Source: Buddleja alternifolia
Taxonomy: Eukaryota > Streptophyta > Magnoliopsida > Lamiales > Scrophulariaceae
Direction of reading: 5' to 3'
DNA length: 64,000 bases
Assembly (NCBI GenBank): GCA_019426215.1
Contig: CM033403.1
Coordinates: forward strand, 5,471,001-5,535,000
The notes below the pieces were generated by a model. The model was not told the DNA's origin. It ran no database searches and saw nothing but the letters and a program-made list of their open reading frames with translations. This document shows positions 10,742 to 20,478 of the stretch, in pieces; the stretch's first letter is position 1, and each line of letters starts with the position of its first letter. The translations under genes were made by a program, and so were the position numbers.

Positions 10742-12374
10742 TTAATAGGAGTCATTTTTATGTGTTTTTAAGACCCTTGCATTTATATTTTAGATTCATT
10801 TATCGCTTGATTACGTCACTTGTGCGTGTAATCCGTTCGTTAAGTGATTTCAGGCCTTAAGTGGATGCAATCGAAGAAAGGTGGAAAAAACTGACGTATA
10901 AAACAAGTTCATGCCAAGATGCTTTGCACCTCTGCACCAAGTGCAGCCATAATCACGCCTCCACACCCAAACAAGCAAGAAATAAGCTGGAGTTAGCAAA
11001 AATCACGCTTTAGTGCCATTTCCTCACACCTGGGAGCCAAATCAGCAACACCCGCCATGTTGGATCGACATTTCTGTATATTTAGAGACCGAATTGGATA
11101 AAGTGTCCTTCTACGAAGTTGTACATCTATATAGTAAATTTCCATGAGGATTTGAATCATCCAATTCCGAGATTTATAGAGAAGGTTATGAGGAAAATAC
11201 TATTGCTGCATTGGAAAGCAAGAAAATGGCTGCACACATGTGCTTTGTTGAAGTTTTCACATGGGGATGCTTGGTGGAATCCTTAAAGGCCGAAAGTTCA
11301 GCATTTTTTGCTGGATGGAATCTTAAAAGCCAAACTTTAAGCATCACTCTTAGGTGGAATTGTTATTGGAGAACTTTAATGGGAATTCTTTATACATACT
11401 TTATTGGAATTTTTGCTATAAAAGGAGGATTGGAGGCTAACCTAAGGACATTCTCAATTGGGAAACACATTCAATAGGGAGCAGCCTATCCTCATCCTAG
11501 GAGGGGAGAAAGCCATCCTATCATAATCTTCATCATTCTTAGAGGAACAATACAAGGAGCATAGCTAAGGATTGAAATTCCAAATCAAGGATCCATCATC
11601 CATCAACTGTTGAGGGAGTTTTTCACTTTCTTTTGAGATTAGTTTATTGAACATGTCTTTTAAAGATTGTTATTTCTCTTTATTTTCGATCATGAACTAA
11701 ATTTGTTTGACTAAGGCCGTGTGAAGGCTAAACTATGAATTATCGTTTATAAAATTTGTGCTTTTGATTATTACTTGGCATGCTATGTGTTCAATTTGCT
11801 GTGTTTAATGCTTATGAGTGCTTGATCACCACTTATTTGATAAATTGCTTAACTTAGATTCCAAGAGGATATAAATTAAGGATGCTTAGGCAATTGAACA
11901 TCACATCTTAGAATTGACTAGGGATAGATTCGATTCATTCGTGTAGCCTTCCGGTTATGGGGAATCTCATAAATCCTTTTAATGCATGTTTATTATTCGA
12001 ATTCTCATGTAGGGATATAGGGAATCTTTAATGAACATAGATGTACTATACCAATAGATTGGGTAGTGTATAATTTTGGAGTTTCCGCCATAGTATAATA
12101 AGTAATAATTGAATAACACGCTTCATAATCGATAACGAGTAGTTTGGTCGGATCGCATGTCTTAGTTTTCTCTCTCCCTCTGATTTTTCAACCTCTACGT
12201 GTTTTACATAATTAATTTGCTTTAGTTTATATTAAACAATCACACCTTAAATATTTGATTTAAACAATATTTTCAATACTTAAATATGTTGTCCCTTGGG
12301 TACGATAATTCGGATTTAAAATTCCATTATATTACTTGCACAATCTAGTGCACTTGCTAGGTTTTTGCGTGTCA
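10742..12374 (+). repeat. 3' LTR of element 1
   Basis: Begins TTAATAGGAGTC (the terminal TG mutated to TT) and ends GCGTGTCA. It aligns with 4723-6363 with scattered substitutions and small indels. The sequence right of it resumes the pararetroviral remnant. Confidence 0.85.
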
Positions 12375-12865
12375 CCATGAGTTTTAACATTCGAAATCAA
12401 GTCATCAAGAATATTACTATCAGATAAAGATAATTGTAAATTTGGATAAACATCAAAATAAACTGGACCATGTGCCAAACTAGATTGTATAAATCACATT
12501 AAGAGATTGTTTCCAATTTAAATTTCTACCCTCTCTTAAAGCTACTATAAAGCTTTTAGGTAAACCTTCTAAAGTAAGCGGTTTGAATGCAATTTGTACT
12601 AATCCTATATGAAGGAATTTATGAGTATTCTTAAAAGGGAGTATGTCCTTTTCACTAAATAACCTAATAATCATTTCCTCATTATGAAGAAATATAGATT
12701 CTTCAGTGGTTTTAACCTACTGTTTTAATCCTAATTTTTCAAAGATTCCTAATTGATAAATTGTTTTAGGTTCTATTTTAGGAATAGTCCACTTATTAAG
12801 TAAATCTAAATTCAGTGGCAAATTATATTCAAGATTAATACTACTTTTTACAGCATTTTGATTTA
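12375..12865 (-). pseudogene. Endogenous pararetrovirus fragment (block 3, movement protein)
   Basis: Minus-strand sequence resembling the core of the Caulimoviridae 30K-superfamily movement protein, which enlarges plasmodesmata for cell-to-cell spread. The conserved HIGLVQ segment lies around 12600. The frame 12480-12674 is closed by an in-frame stop and recognisable sequence continues on both sides of it. The left edge is the 3' LTR of element 1, with more of the same protein beyond the 5' LTR at 4722. The right edge is the poly(A) end of a LINE. It is a decayed, non-functional relic. Confidence 0.65.
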
Positions 12866-12940
12866 TTTTTTTTTGGAACGAATAGGCGTATTTCTATATA
12901 TCACTCAACTTTACAAAAATACCCAGACATACCGGGTTAT

Positions 12941-13741
12941 TTACAGCCCATCAAACTTACATTGAACAGTATTCCATATTCTATCCACTATTTGACTAAC
13001 ACTACTATTTTCATTAGTAAACAATCTTCTATTTCTTTCAAGCCAAATAAAGTAAACAATAGCTGCAAACAAAGCTCTTTTTTTCCTACTCAAATTAGTC
13101 TTACCCCTGCTCGTTTTTTTACTCCATTCCACAACCTCCTGCCAATCTGTCCTGCTGCAATTTAGCTTCATCTTTCCCCAAGCTTGTTTCAAAATCGCCT
13201 TTGTTACTGCACATTGAAAATAGAGATGGTCCCTGCTTTCCTCTGCCAAATGACACATTATACATTCTGTTTCTGAGTCATGCAACCACATGCTCAACCT
13301 ATCTCGGGTCTTCAACCTGTCCCTCATTGCCATCCATAGAACAATTCTATGACGTGCTATGGGACCTTACCCCCAAACCACTTTACACCAATTCACCTTT
13401 TCATCATGTTCAATAGTGTGTAAATAAGCATTTCTGATAGTGAACCTTCCTTTTTTCCACCTACAATGGGCTATATCAACATCATCCAAAAACCTCTCCC
13501 TTATTGCTAGCAACCTCTTCCAAAACCAAGAATCATTTAGTCTTGCTTCAATGGTCCATATATTCCTGGATTTGAGGTAATAAGAGTGCACCCATTTGAT
13601 CCATAATGTACCAGTTTTAGTAGCTATGCTCCAAAGTTGTTTAAAAATTGCAGCTACATTCCAAGACCCTAAGCAATGATTCCCAGACCTCTCTCCTTCT
13701 TTTCCATACAAATGTCTTTCCATCCCACTGTGGTACAACAC
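12941..13741 (-). pseudogene. LINE ORF2 C-terminal region with zf-RVT domain
   Basis: Two minus-strand frames (13367-13741, 12941-13333) carry the cysteine/histidine module found at the C-terminus of plant L1 ORF2: RLKTRDRLSMW, then ECIMCHLAEESRDHLYFQC, then WGKMKLN. The module, with a CxxC...H...C pattern, follows RT in many plant LINEs and is thought to bind nucleic acid. A frame break near 13340-13370 separates the pieces. Confidence 0.8.
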
Positions 13742-15638
13742 CTACCTGTTACCTTACTGTTCCACAGATACAGTCTACAGAGTCTCTCTATTTCAGCCAC
13801 TACTGTAAGGGACGGAGGGAAGATTTGGCTCCAGTACATCTGGACTCCAAATAACACAGCTTTTATAAGTAAGAGTCTACCTGCAAAAGACAAATACCTT
13901 GTTGTCCACGATATTATCTTCCCCTTGATCTTATCAATCAAGACTTGACAATTCTTAACTGTAAGCCTAGAAGCAATGAGGGGCACTCCCAAGTATCTAA
14001 TCGGAATTTCTCCTTTTGTAAACCCTGTTGCCTGTAACAACTGATATTTTAGGTCTTGTCCAACTCCACCAGTAATCAGCTGGCTCTTATCCAAGTTAGC
14101 CCTTAATCCAGAGACCTCAGAGAACTGCTTAAATCTGTCTTTAATTAAACAAACAGATTGCACCTCTCCTTTACTAAACATCATTAGATCATCAGCAAAT
14201 AACATATTAATTAGTCCAACCCTCCTACATTTTGGATGATGATTACATGATGATTAGCAAAACCAGTTTCATGCTGCATCAATTTAAAGCTCCTGGTCAA
14301 ATAATCCATGATGATTACAAATAGATAAGGGGACATAGGGTCCCCCTATCTGAGTCCCCTTTTACCTGGGACGAATCCAAACATAGACCCCTGCATCATC
14401 ACTGAATACCGGACTGTAGAGACACATAGCATCACCAATTTAGTAAAATACAGTGGAAAACCAATAGCTACCAACAATTTTTCCAGAAAAGACCAACTAA
14501 CTGTGTCATAAGCCTTGCGAATGTCAACCTTCATTACGACCCTAGGGGATAACCCTTTCCTCTGATACCCCCTCACCAATTCATGACACAATACAATATT
14601 ATCAACAATACTCCTCCCAGTTATGAAAGCACTTTATGCTTGATCAACTAGCTTAGGCAACACAGTTTTAAGTCTATTACATAGGATCTTTGAAATGACT
14701 TTATAAACAACTGTACAACAAGCTATAGGTCTGTAGTCACTCACATTAGAGGGCACTGAAGTCTTAGGAATAAGATGTAGCACTGTATGGTAGATTTCGT
14801 AGATTTCAGCGAGTAGTCTACCTTTTTCAAAGAAATTAATGACTGCTTTTGAGATTTCCTCCCCTGTGATGTGCCAAGTGCTCCTATAAAAGCAAGAGTT
14901 TAGTCCATCCGCTCTCGGGCTTTTATCAATGGGAATGGAGAACATGGTTTCCTTTACTTCTGCCTTGGTAACTGGCCTACTCAAACTTTCCAAATCTTCC
15001 TCTGTGTGTAGAATATATCCTTGTTGTATCACTTCAGATTGTAGTTCTGTTGTTGCTGGACTATTAGTGCCAAGCAATCCCTGGTAGTATTCTAGCACCT
15101 CCTGTTGGATATCTTCTGGTTCAGTTAGGAGATCCCCTTCATTGCTTTGAAGGCATGTGATTCTGCCTCGAGTTTTTTTCTCTTTGATTTTAACAAAAAA
15201 ATATTTTTTGCATTCATCATTCAATTTATAAAAATTCACTTTAGCCCTTTGCCTCAAAAATTCTGTTTCTATTCTGCTCAAATGACACATCTTCTGGTAT
15301 TGCTCCTTCTCTTGATCTATTAAGCTTATCTCATATGGGCTATGACTAAGCTTTTCTCTGATATCTTGTAGTTGTTGGCTGACTAGCCTAACCTTTTCTG
15401 CAATATTTGAATATTCACCCTTATGTAGTATTCTCAATCTATTTTTAATCATCTTACACTCCTTAACTACCCTGAACATCAGGCACCCTTCAATCCTCTT
15501 CCCCCATTCCTCCTTGATGATATCAATGAAACCTAGATTGAGAATCCACCCATTCAGGAACTTAAAAGGTGGTGGCCCCAGCTTTGCTTCTTTGATACTA
15601 AGAATCATTGGACAATGGTCAGATATACCATTGTCCAA
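13669..15638 (-). pseudogene. LINE reverse transcriptase
   Basis: Three frames cover the RT. 14634-15638 ends with the LIPKTSVPSNVSDYRPIACC segment and KVISKILCNRL. 14346-14591 is in the same frame after an in-frame TAA and includes VVMKVDIRKAYDTVSW. 13669-14205 is shifted and starts at the catalytic FADDLMMF motif. RT of this type performs target-primed reverse transcription. The stop and frameshift make it inactive. Confidence 0.85.
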
Positions 15639-16283
15639 AAATTGAACAGTCCTTCATTCAACTGTCATAGCCCATTCTCCATTAACTAGGACTCTATCTA
15701 GCTTACAATATGTCCTTGTTTCTGGTTCCTGGTAATTGCACCAAGTATAAAATCTCCCATTGTATGGTGCATCAGTAAGTCCCAGCTTCCCCACACAAGT
15801 TTGCATGTCAGCATTTCCTCCTTCAAAACTCCCATCACTCCTCATCTTTTCATTGGAAAAAAGTGTGGCATTCCAATCTCCCATGAGGACCGAGGGTTCC
15901 TTTATGCCCATGGACTCTATTTCTTCCCAAAGTTGTTTCCTACCTTTATCATCATTGAGTGCATAAACAATAGTCAAGATAAAGCTTCTCTGACCAATTT
16001 CCATCCTACAAGTTATATGTTGAGCAGTAACTTGTAACACCTGACTCTTAATAGTATTAGTTTTCCAGCATAACCAAATCCTCCCATTATTGGCTGCTAT
16101 ATAATTATTAATCACAGTCCAGCCATCTCCCAAGCCTTTCCTAATATTAGCAAATTTATTAGGCTTGACTCTAGTCTCTATCATACCACACACATCTAAC
16201 CCCTGTGTTACAAGGAGCCTTTTCACAGCAAGTTGTTTGACTGCTGTGTTCAGGCCCCTTATGTTCCAGGCTCCCACTTTCAT
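15600..16283 (-). pseudogene. LINE apurinic/apyrimidinic-type endonuclease
   Basis: The exonuclease-endonuclease-phosphatase domain at the start of ORF2: MKVGAWNIRGLN at the N-terminus, MIETRV with the metal-binding glutamate at about residue 37, LMGDWNATL at about 133-141, and LDRVLVNGEW near 200. A TGA at 15654 splits it from the final SDHCPM motif, which continues in the same frame at about 15620. The enzyme nicks target DNA to prime reverse transcription. This copy is dead. The overlap with ORF1 at 16280-16283 fits the usual ORF1/ORF2 junction. Confidence 0.85.
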
Positions 16284-17249
16284 TCAGGAGGTTCATAGTG
16301 AATCTCCACTCTCTCTATCCCAACTCCTACTTGACTGAGTACATGGAACAAATTAGTTAAAGCATGTTGAACTTCCGTTGTGTTGGCTTTCTCAGTCCAA
16401 GCAGTCCCCTTCTTTTGTTTAGTACTCCTGACTTGCTGCCAATCTTGCATAAGACCCTTTCCTTTGGCACTTTGCCCTGGTAGCATACTTCTGTCTGGTG
16501 GATTAGGGCTCACTGTGTTGTTGGTACCAGTCCCAGCCTCTTGTGTAGCCTCTTGCCCCTGTGTTGCCACCACCACCGGCTGCTTAACTTGCCATTGTTG
16601 AGTGATTGGCTTGTGTAGCCAATTTCTCTATGCCCCCCATTTATGGCATCTCTTACAGTACATGGGGACCCATTCATACTTCACCTTCTGTAGAACCAAT
16701 TGTCCAGTATAGCCATTCTTAATGGAGATATCCATTGGTAGCTCTTTCCCAACCTCAACTTGAACCAAAACCCTAGCATACTCAATCTTCTGTTTCTTGG
16801 CAGTAAGTTAATCAGTATACAAAGGCTCCCCAATTTTACTCACTATCTTGCTTAAACTAGTAGCCCCCCACATTTCAAGCGGTAGATTAGGTAACTGCAC
16901 CCAAATAGGCACCGATTTAAGCTCTTCCCCCCTAAGCACACCATTCTGCCATTTCCTCACTATCAATGGTTTAGAATAAAAGAATTGAATACCATGATTA
17001 GGGCTGCATTCATAGCATCCTCCGTTTCAAATCTCAAAATGAAATGCCCCTTCTCATGTTTCACCACATGTGGAATCACCAAACACTTCCAACGTGCCTT
17101 GAGGAAATTTATCATGACTGACAATGGCACATCCTGGTTAAGTATGTAAGCTATATGCGAAAACCGCCAATACTCGATCTCAGGGATTACATCCTCTGGC
17201 AGTAGACAGATTTTCTCCTCTTCAGTTTCAATTTTCTTCAATTGAAGCC
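16280..17249 (-). pseudogene. LINE ORF1 (DUF4283, zinc knuckle), truncated
   Basis: The ORF1 RNA-binding protein of plant L1 elements. 16963-17249 carries the DUF4283 fold (IEYWRFSHIAYILNQ, then VVKHEKGHFILRFETEDAM). A CKRCHKWG zinc-knuckle-like segment lies at about 16640-16660. The proline/glutamine-rich C-terminus lies at 16280-16576. Stops lie between the pieces. The N-terminus is missing because the LTR of element 2 starts at 17250. Confidence 0.75.
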
Positions 17250-18914
17250 TGATAAGAGGCATTTTTACGTGTTTTTAAGCCCCTTTGCGTTTATGTCTTA
17301 GGTTCATTTATCGCTTGATTCTTGCCACATGTGCGTTTAATTCGTGCATTAAGTGATTTCAGGTCTTAAATGGATACAATCAAAGAACGGGATGAAAAAT
17401 GACGTATAAAACAAGTTTAGGCCAAATGTCTATGCACTCCTCCGCCTAGGCGCCATCTTGCCCACGCCCGGGCGCCGTTTCAGCACCACTTTCCACGTTC
17501 GAGCGCTTTTTCCGTATGTTTAGAGACCGAATTGGATGAAGTTTCCTTCTACAAAGTTGTAGAACTATGTGTTAGCTTCAAATGAGGACTTGAATCATCC
17601 AAATCGGAGTTTTGTGGAGAGTGTTATGAAGGAAATACAAATACTGCGCCAGACAGAGGCAAATACTCCGAACATTCTGATTTGGGCGCCCGCGCGCCAT
17701 AAAACCCGCGCCTAGGCGTGGACACATCCGAGATTTGATTCCTTTCAGCCAAAAGATCATCATTTGATGGGGGAATGGAACATTTAAAGCCAAGAGGTCA
17801 TCACATGTATGGGGGGATGTCATAAGTATGTTTCTTACTAGATCTACTTTTGGGAATTTTATACTACTCACTTTAAGAGTAGTGGAGGGGACACTAGGGG
17901 GGACATACACATGAGGGGCTGATTTGTGGTGGTCTTCTTAAGGGATCCTAGGGGGCAATTGACCGATCATCTTGGAGAGGAGGGAGAGAGAGGCATTTGA
18001 TCCATCACTTTTCACTCATCATCATTCATCACCATTTTCTTCATCACTTTTGGAGGGGAACAAAGGGAGAGGAGCTAAGGATTGAAGATCAAGAGCAAAG
18101 ATCCATCATCAATCAATTGAGGGAGTTTTAATTATTTGCATTTACATGTTTATTTCCATGAGTATGTATATGTTTGTATTAGATTTTCTTAAGGCTTTGA
18201 TGAGAGGCTAATATTGTAGAACTAAGGCCATGTGAAGGCCAAATTTATGAATCAATATATGTGAAGTTGCTCTTTGTATTAATTCTCCTATTGCTTTGTG
18301 TGTTAATTCTATGCTTTTATTCCAATCATGTGTTTGATCACCATATGCTTGCTATCTTGCCTAATCTAGTTGTTCGAGAGAAAATAGATTAGGGTGCAAG
18401 AGAATTAACACATCATCCGAAACAAATGAGGGATTGCCCTAGAAATAGGTAAAGATTCCCGGGTGTTGTTAGCCGGATTCGTTCGGGGAAGCTCTAGAAC
18501 GTTAATGCGTGATTTTTGATTAGATTCTCGGATAGACATATTTAGAGAACCGTCAATTAATCATAGGATTATTATGTGCCGAGACATCGGGTAATAGTTA
18601 ATTTAGGAGTTTCCACCAAAGCAATAGGAGTCTAATAATTCGAAGAGTAGCTCATATATATTGACGAGTAGATTCGGTTGTAGCATGTGCCTTAGTCATT
18701 TTATCATACGTGAGATTAATCTATAGTCCGTTTCTCTTTGGTTCTTCGTTTGTTTAATCTTTTTCTTGCTTTTTACTTTAATTGTCTTTTCTTTTATCGA
18801 AAATCATTAACTAGAATTCAAGTCCTTGTGGTTCGACAACCCGGACTTTTTGTCCCTTATTACTACACACGTCTAGTGCACTTGCTATCAAGCACGTTAG
18901 CTTTTAGCGTGTCA
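17250..18914 (+). repeat. 5' LTR of element 2
   Basis: Begins TGATAAGAGGCATTTTTACG, ends TTTTAGCGTGTCA. It contains two clusters of the family GC word at about 17450-17484 and 17688-17719, at the position where the LTR of element 1 has a different GC-rich stretch (about 4903-4945). Confidence 0.92.
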
Positions 18915-18920
18915 AGTTTT

Positions 18921-18937
18921 TGGCGCCGTTGCCGGGA
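18921..18937 (+). promoter_or_regulatory. Primer binding site, tRNA-Asp
   Basis: TGGCGCCGTTGCCGGGA lies six bases after the 5' LTR. It is a perfect complement to the 3' terminal 17 bases of plant tRNA-Asp(GUC), the primer used by Athila elements. Confidence 0.9.
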
Positions 18938-19059
18938 CTTGTTTATTTTAGTTTACATTTTTTAATAATTCTTAGTTTTCGTTCATTTCTTGATTTTCTT
19001 TTATTTTCGTGATTAGTCTAATTTTGTTCTTGTATTTAATTGTTAGGTTCTTGAGGTGC

Positions 19060-20478
19060 ATGACCCGCTCCTCAAGCAAGCCTCTATACGAGTTGGAGCC
19101 CGAAATTGAACGAGTTCTTAGGACTAGTAGGCGAGCAAGAGAAATGGCCAATAATCTCAACCAAAACCCAAATGGAAATTTCCCGGACATGAACTCACCG
19201 GAAACTAGGGAGTGGTTACAAGGTGTTCTACAAGCCATGCAAGCGGTACCTCCTCCACAACTCCCGTCGGTTCGGGGTAGCTTACCACCTAGGGTCCATA
19301 CCATTCCGGGGCCCGTAGTCGTGCCTAATTTCTTCACACCAAACTACCACATTCCGGCTCACATTTTTAATATGGTGCAAGGAGATCCTTTCTATGGAGA
19401 ACCACACGAATCACCACACGCTCATTTGGAAACCATAGATGAGGCTCTTGTGACCATTCAATATCACCCACGTGATCTTGATGCGATTCGTCTAAGAGTC
19501 TTCCATTTCTCATTGAAGGATAGGGCGACAACATGGTACAAATCCTTACCTCCACAATCTATTACAACATGGAGTGAGTTGGTCGATGCCTTTTTAAATA
19601 AATTCTTTCCACCCTCAAAAATAAATGAGCTACGGAGTAATATAAAAGGGTTTAGGCAAAGGAGCAATGAATCTTTAGCCGAGGCTTGGGCTAGATATAA
19701 GGGCATGCTCCGTAAATGTCCCGATCATAATTTTGGGTTGAATGAACAAGTACTCCATTTCTATGATGGGGTTAGGTCACGTATTCGGCATAGACTCAAC
19801 GCGGGTGCGGGAGGAGATCTCCTTGGGTTAGATTGTCAAAGTGTATGGGACAAAGTCGAACAGTTGGCCCGAGAAGACGAGCTTTACCCCGACGATGAAG
19901 AGGCCTCATCCTCTAAAAAGGTTGCTTGTATTGAGGAAGTAGTTGAGGAAGTAGTACTCTTGGAACCGGAGGTTGGCAATGTTAATTATGTGGGGAATCA
20001 AAATAAACCTCGGGTGAACTTTCATATACCCGAGAATTTTCCAAAAAGGCCCAACCCCGCACAGAACGCACAACCGGGGATCTATCAAGCTCCACGACCA
20101 CCCTTCAATAACCCACCCCCGAGGCAAGGCAATTTCAATGGACAAGGTCAAGGTCAAGTGCAAATGCGACCTCCCACAATCGATGAGAAACTGGATGCTC
20201 ACATGAAAAAGTCCGATACATCTTTCAACGAACTTCGGAATATGATAAAGGATATGTGTATGGAGATGAAGGATTTGCGAACACAAGTAGGGCAACTTTC
20301 TAATGCGGTTAACGGTAGAGCCCCGGGGACTCTCCCAAGCGACACGGAAAAGAACCCGAAGGCCCAATGCAATGCCATAGCCTTGAGAAGTGGCAAACAA
20401 TTGGAAATGACACTGCCAGTACATCCGCGCCCGAGCGCCCAGACATGCACGCCCAGGCGCCAGCAGATCCGCGCCTAG
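19060..20478 (+). CDS. Gag polyprotein of element 2
   Basis: Capsid precursor of about 470 residues starting at the ATG in GTGCATGACCCGC (the longer open frame begins at 19009). The retrotransposon gag domain spans roughly residues 140-230 (FSLKDRATTWYKSLPPQSIT, then FLNKFFPP, then GFRQRSNESLAEAWARYKGM). A proline/asparagine-rich linker and a conserved AIALRSGKQLE segment follow near the C-terminus. The frame then leaves the expected path: the pol frame continues at -1 from about 20410 in GGAAATGAC, where one missing A would explain the shift. The last 20 codons of this frame are therefore probably out of frame. Confidence 0.85.
   Translation: MTRSSSKPLYELEPEIERVLRTSRRAREMANNLNQNPNGNFPDMNSPETREWLQGVLQAMQAVPPPQLPSVRGSLPPRVHTIPGPVVVPNFFTPNYHIPAHIFNMVQGDPFYGEPHESPHAHLETIDEALVTIQYHPRDLDAIRLRVFHFSLKDRATTWYKSLPPQSITTWSELVDAFLNKFFPPSKINELRSNIKGFRQRSNESLAEAWARYKGMLRKCPDHNFGLNEQVLHFYDGVRSRIRHRLNAGAGGDLLGLDCQSVWDKVEQLAREDELYPDDEEASSSKKVACIEEVVEEVVLLEPEVGNVNYVGNQNKPRVNFHIPENFPKRPNPAQNAQPGIYQAPRPPFNNPPPRQGNFNGQGQGQVQMRPPTIDEKLDAHMKKSDTSFNELRNMIKDMCMEMKDLRTQVGQLSNAVNGRAPGTLPSDTEKNPKAQCNAIALRSGKQLEMTLPVHPRPSAQTCTPRRQQIRA

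Larger units (their letters stand above)
4723..12374 (+). mobile_element. Non-autonomous Athila-like Ty3/gypsy element (element 1), lacks RT and integrase
   Basis: A full LTR element: LTRs at 4723-6363 and 10742-12374, a tRNA-Asp primer site, gag, protease, then a direct jump to the 3' non-coding region. No reverse transcriptase, RNase H or integrase is present between the protease and the conserved GCGCTTCTTGGGAGGCAACC box at 8951, which in element 2 follows integrase. The first 200 bases of the LTRs differ at roughly 17 sites by eye, so the insertion is old. The flanking 5-mers (ctaag, ccatg) are only weakly alike. It interrupts a pararetroviral remnant. Movement would need enzymes from a relative such as element 2. 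Confidence 0.85.
12866..17249 (-). mobile_element. L1-type LINE, 5'-truncated by element 2
   Basis: A non-LTR retrotransposon read on the minus strand: ORF1 with DUF4283 and a zinc-knuckle-like CKRC (16280-17249), an endonuclease (15600-16283), a reverse transcriptase (13669-15638), and a C-terminal zf-RVT region (12941-13741), ending in a poly(A) tail seen as a T run at 12866-12874. Stops and frameshifts break every domain. The 5' end is replaced by the LTR of element 2 at 17250. The poly(A) end adjoins the pararetroviral remnant, so the LINE probably inserted into it. Confidence 0.85.
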
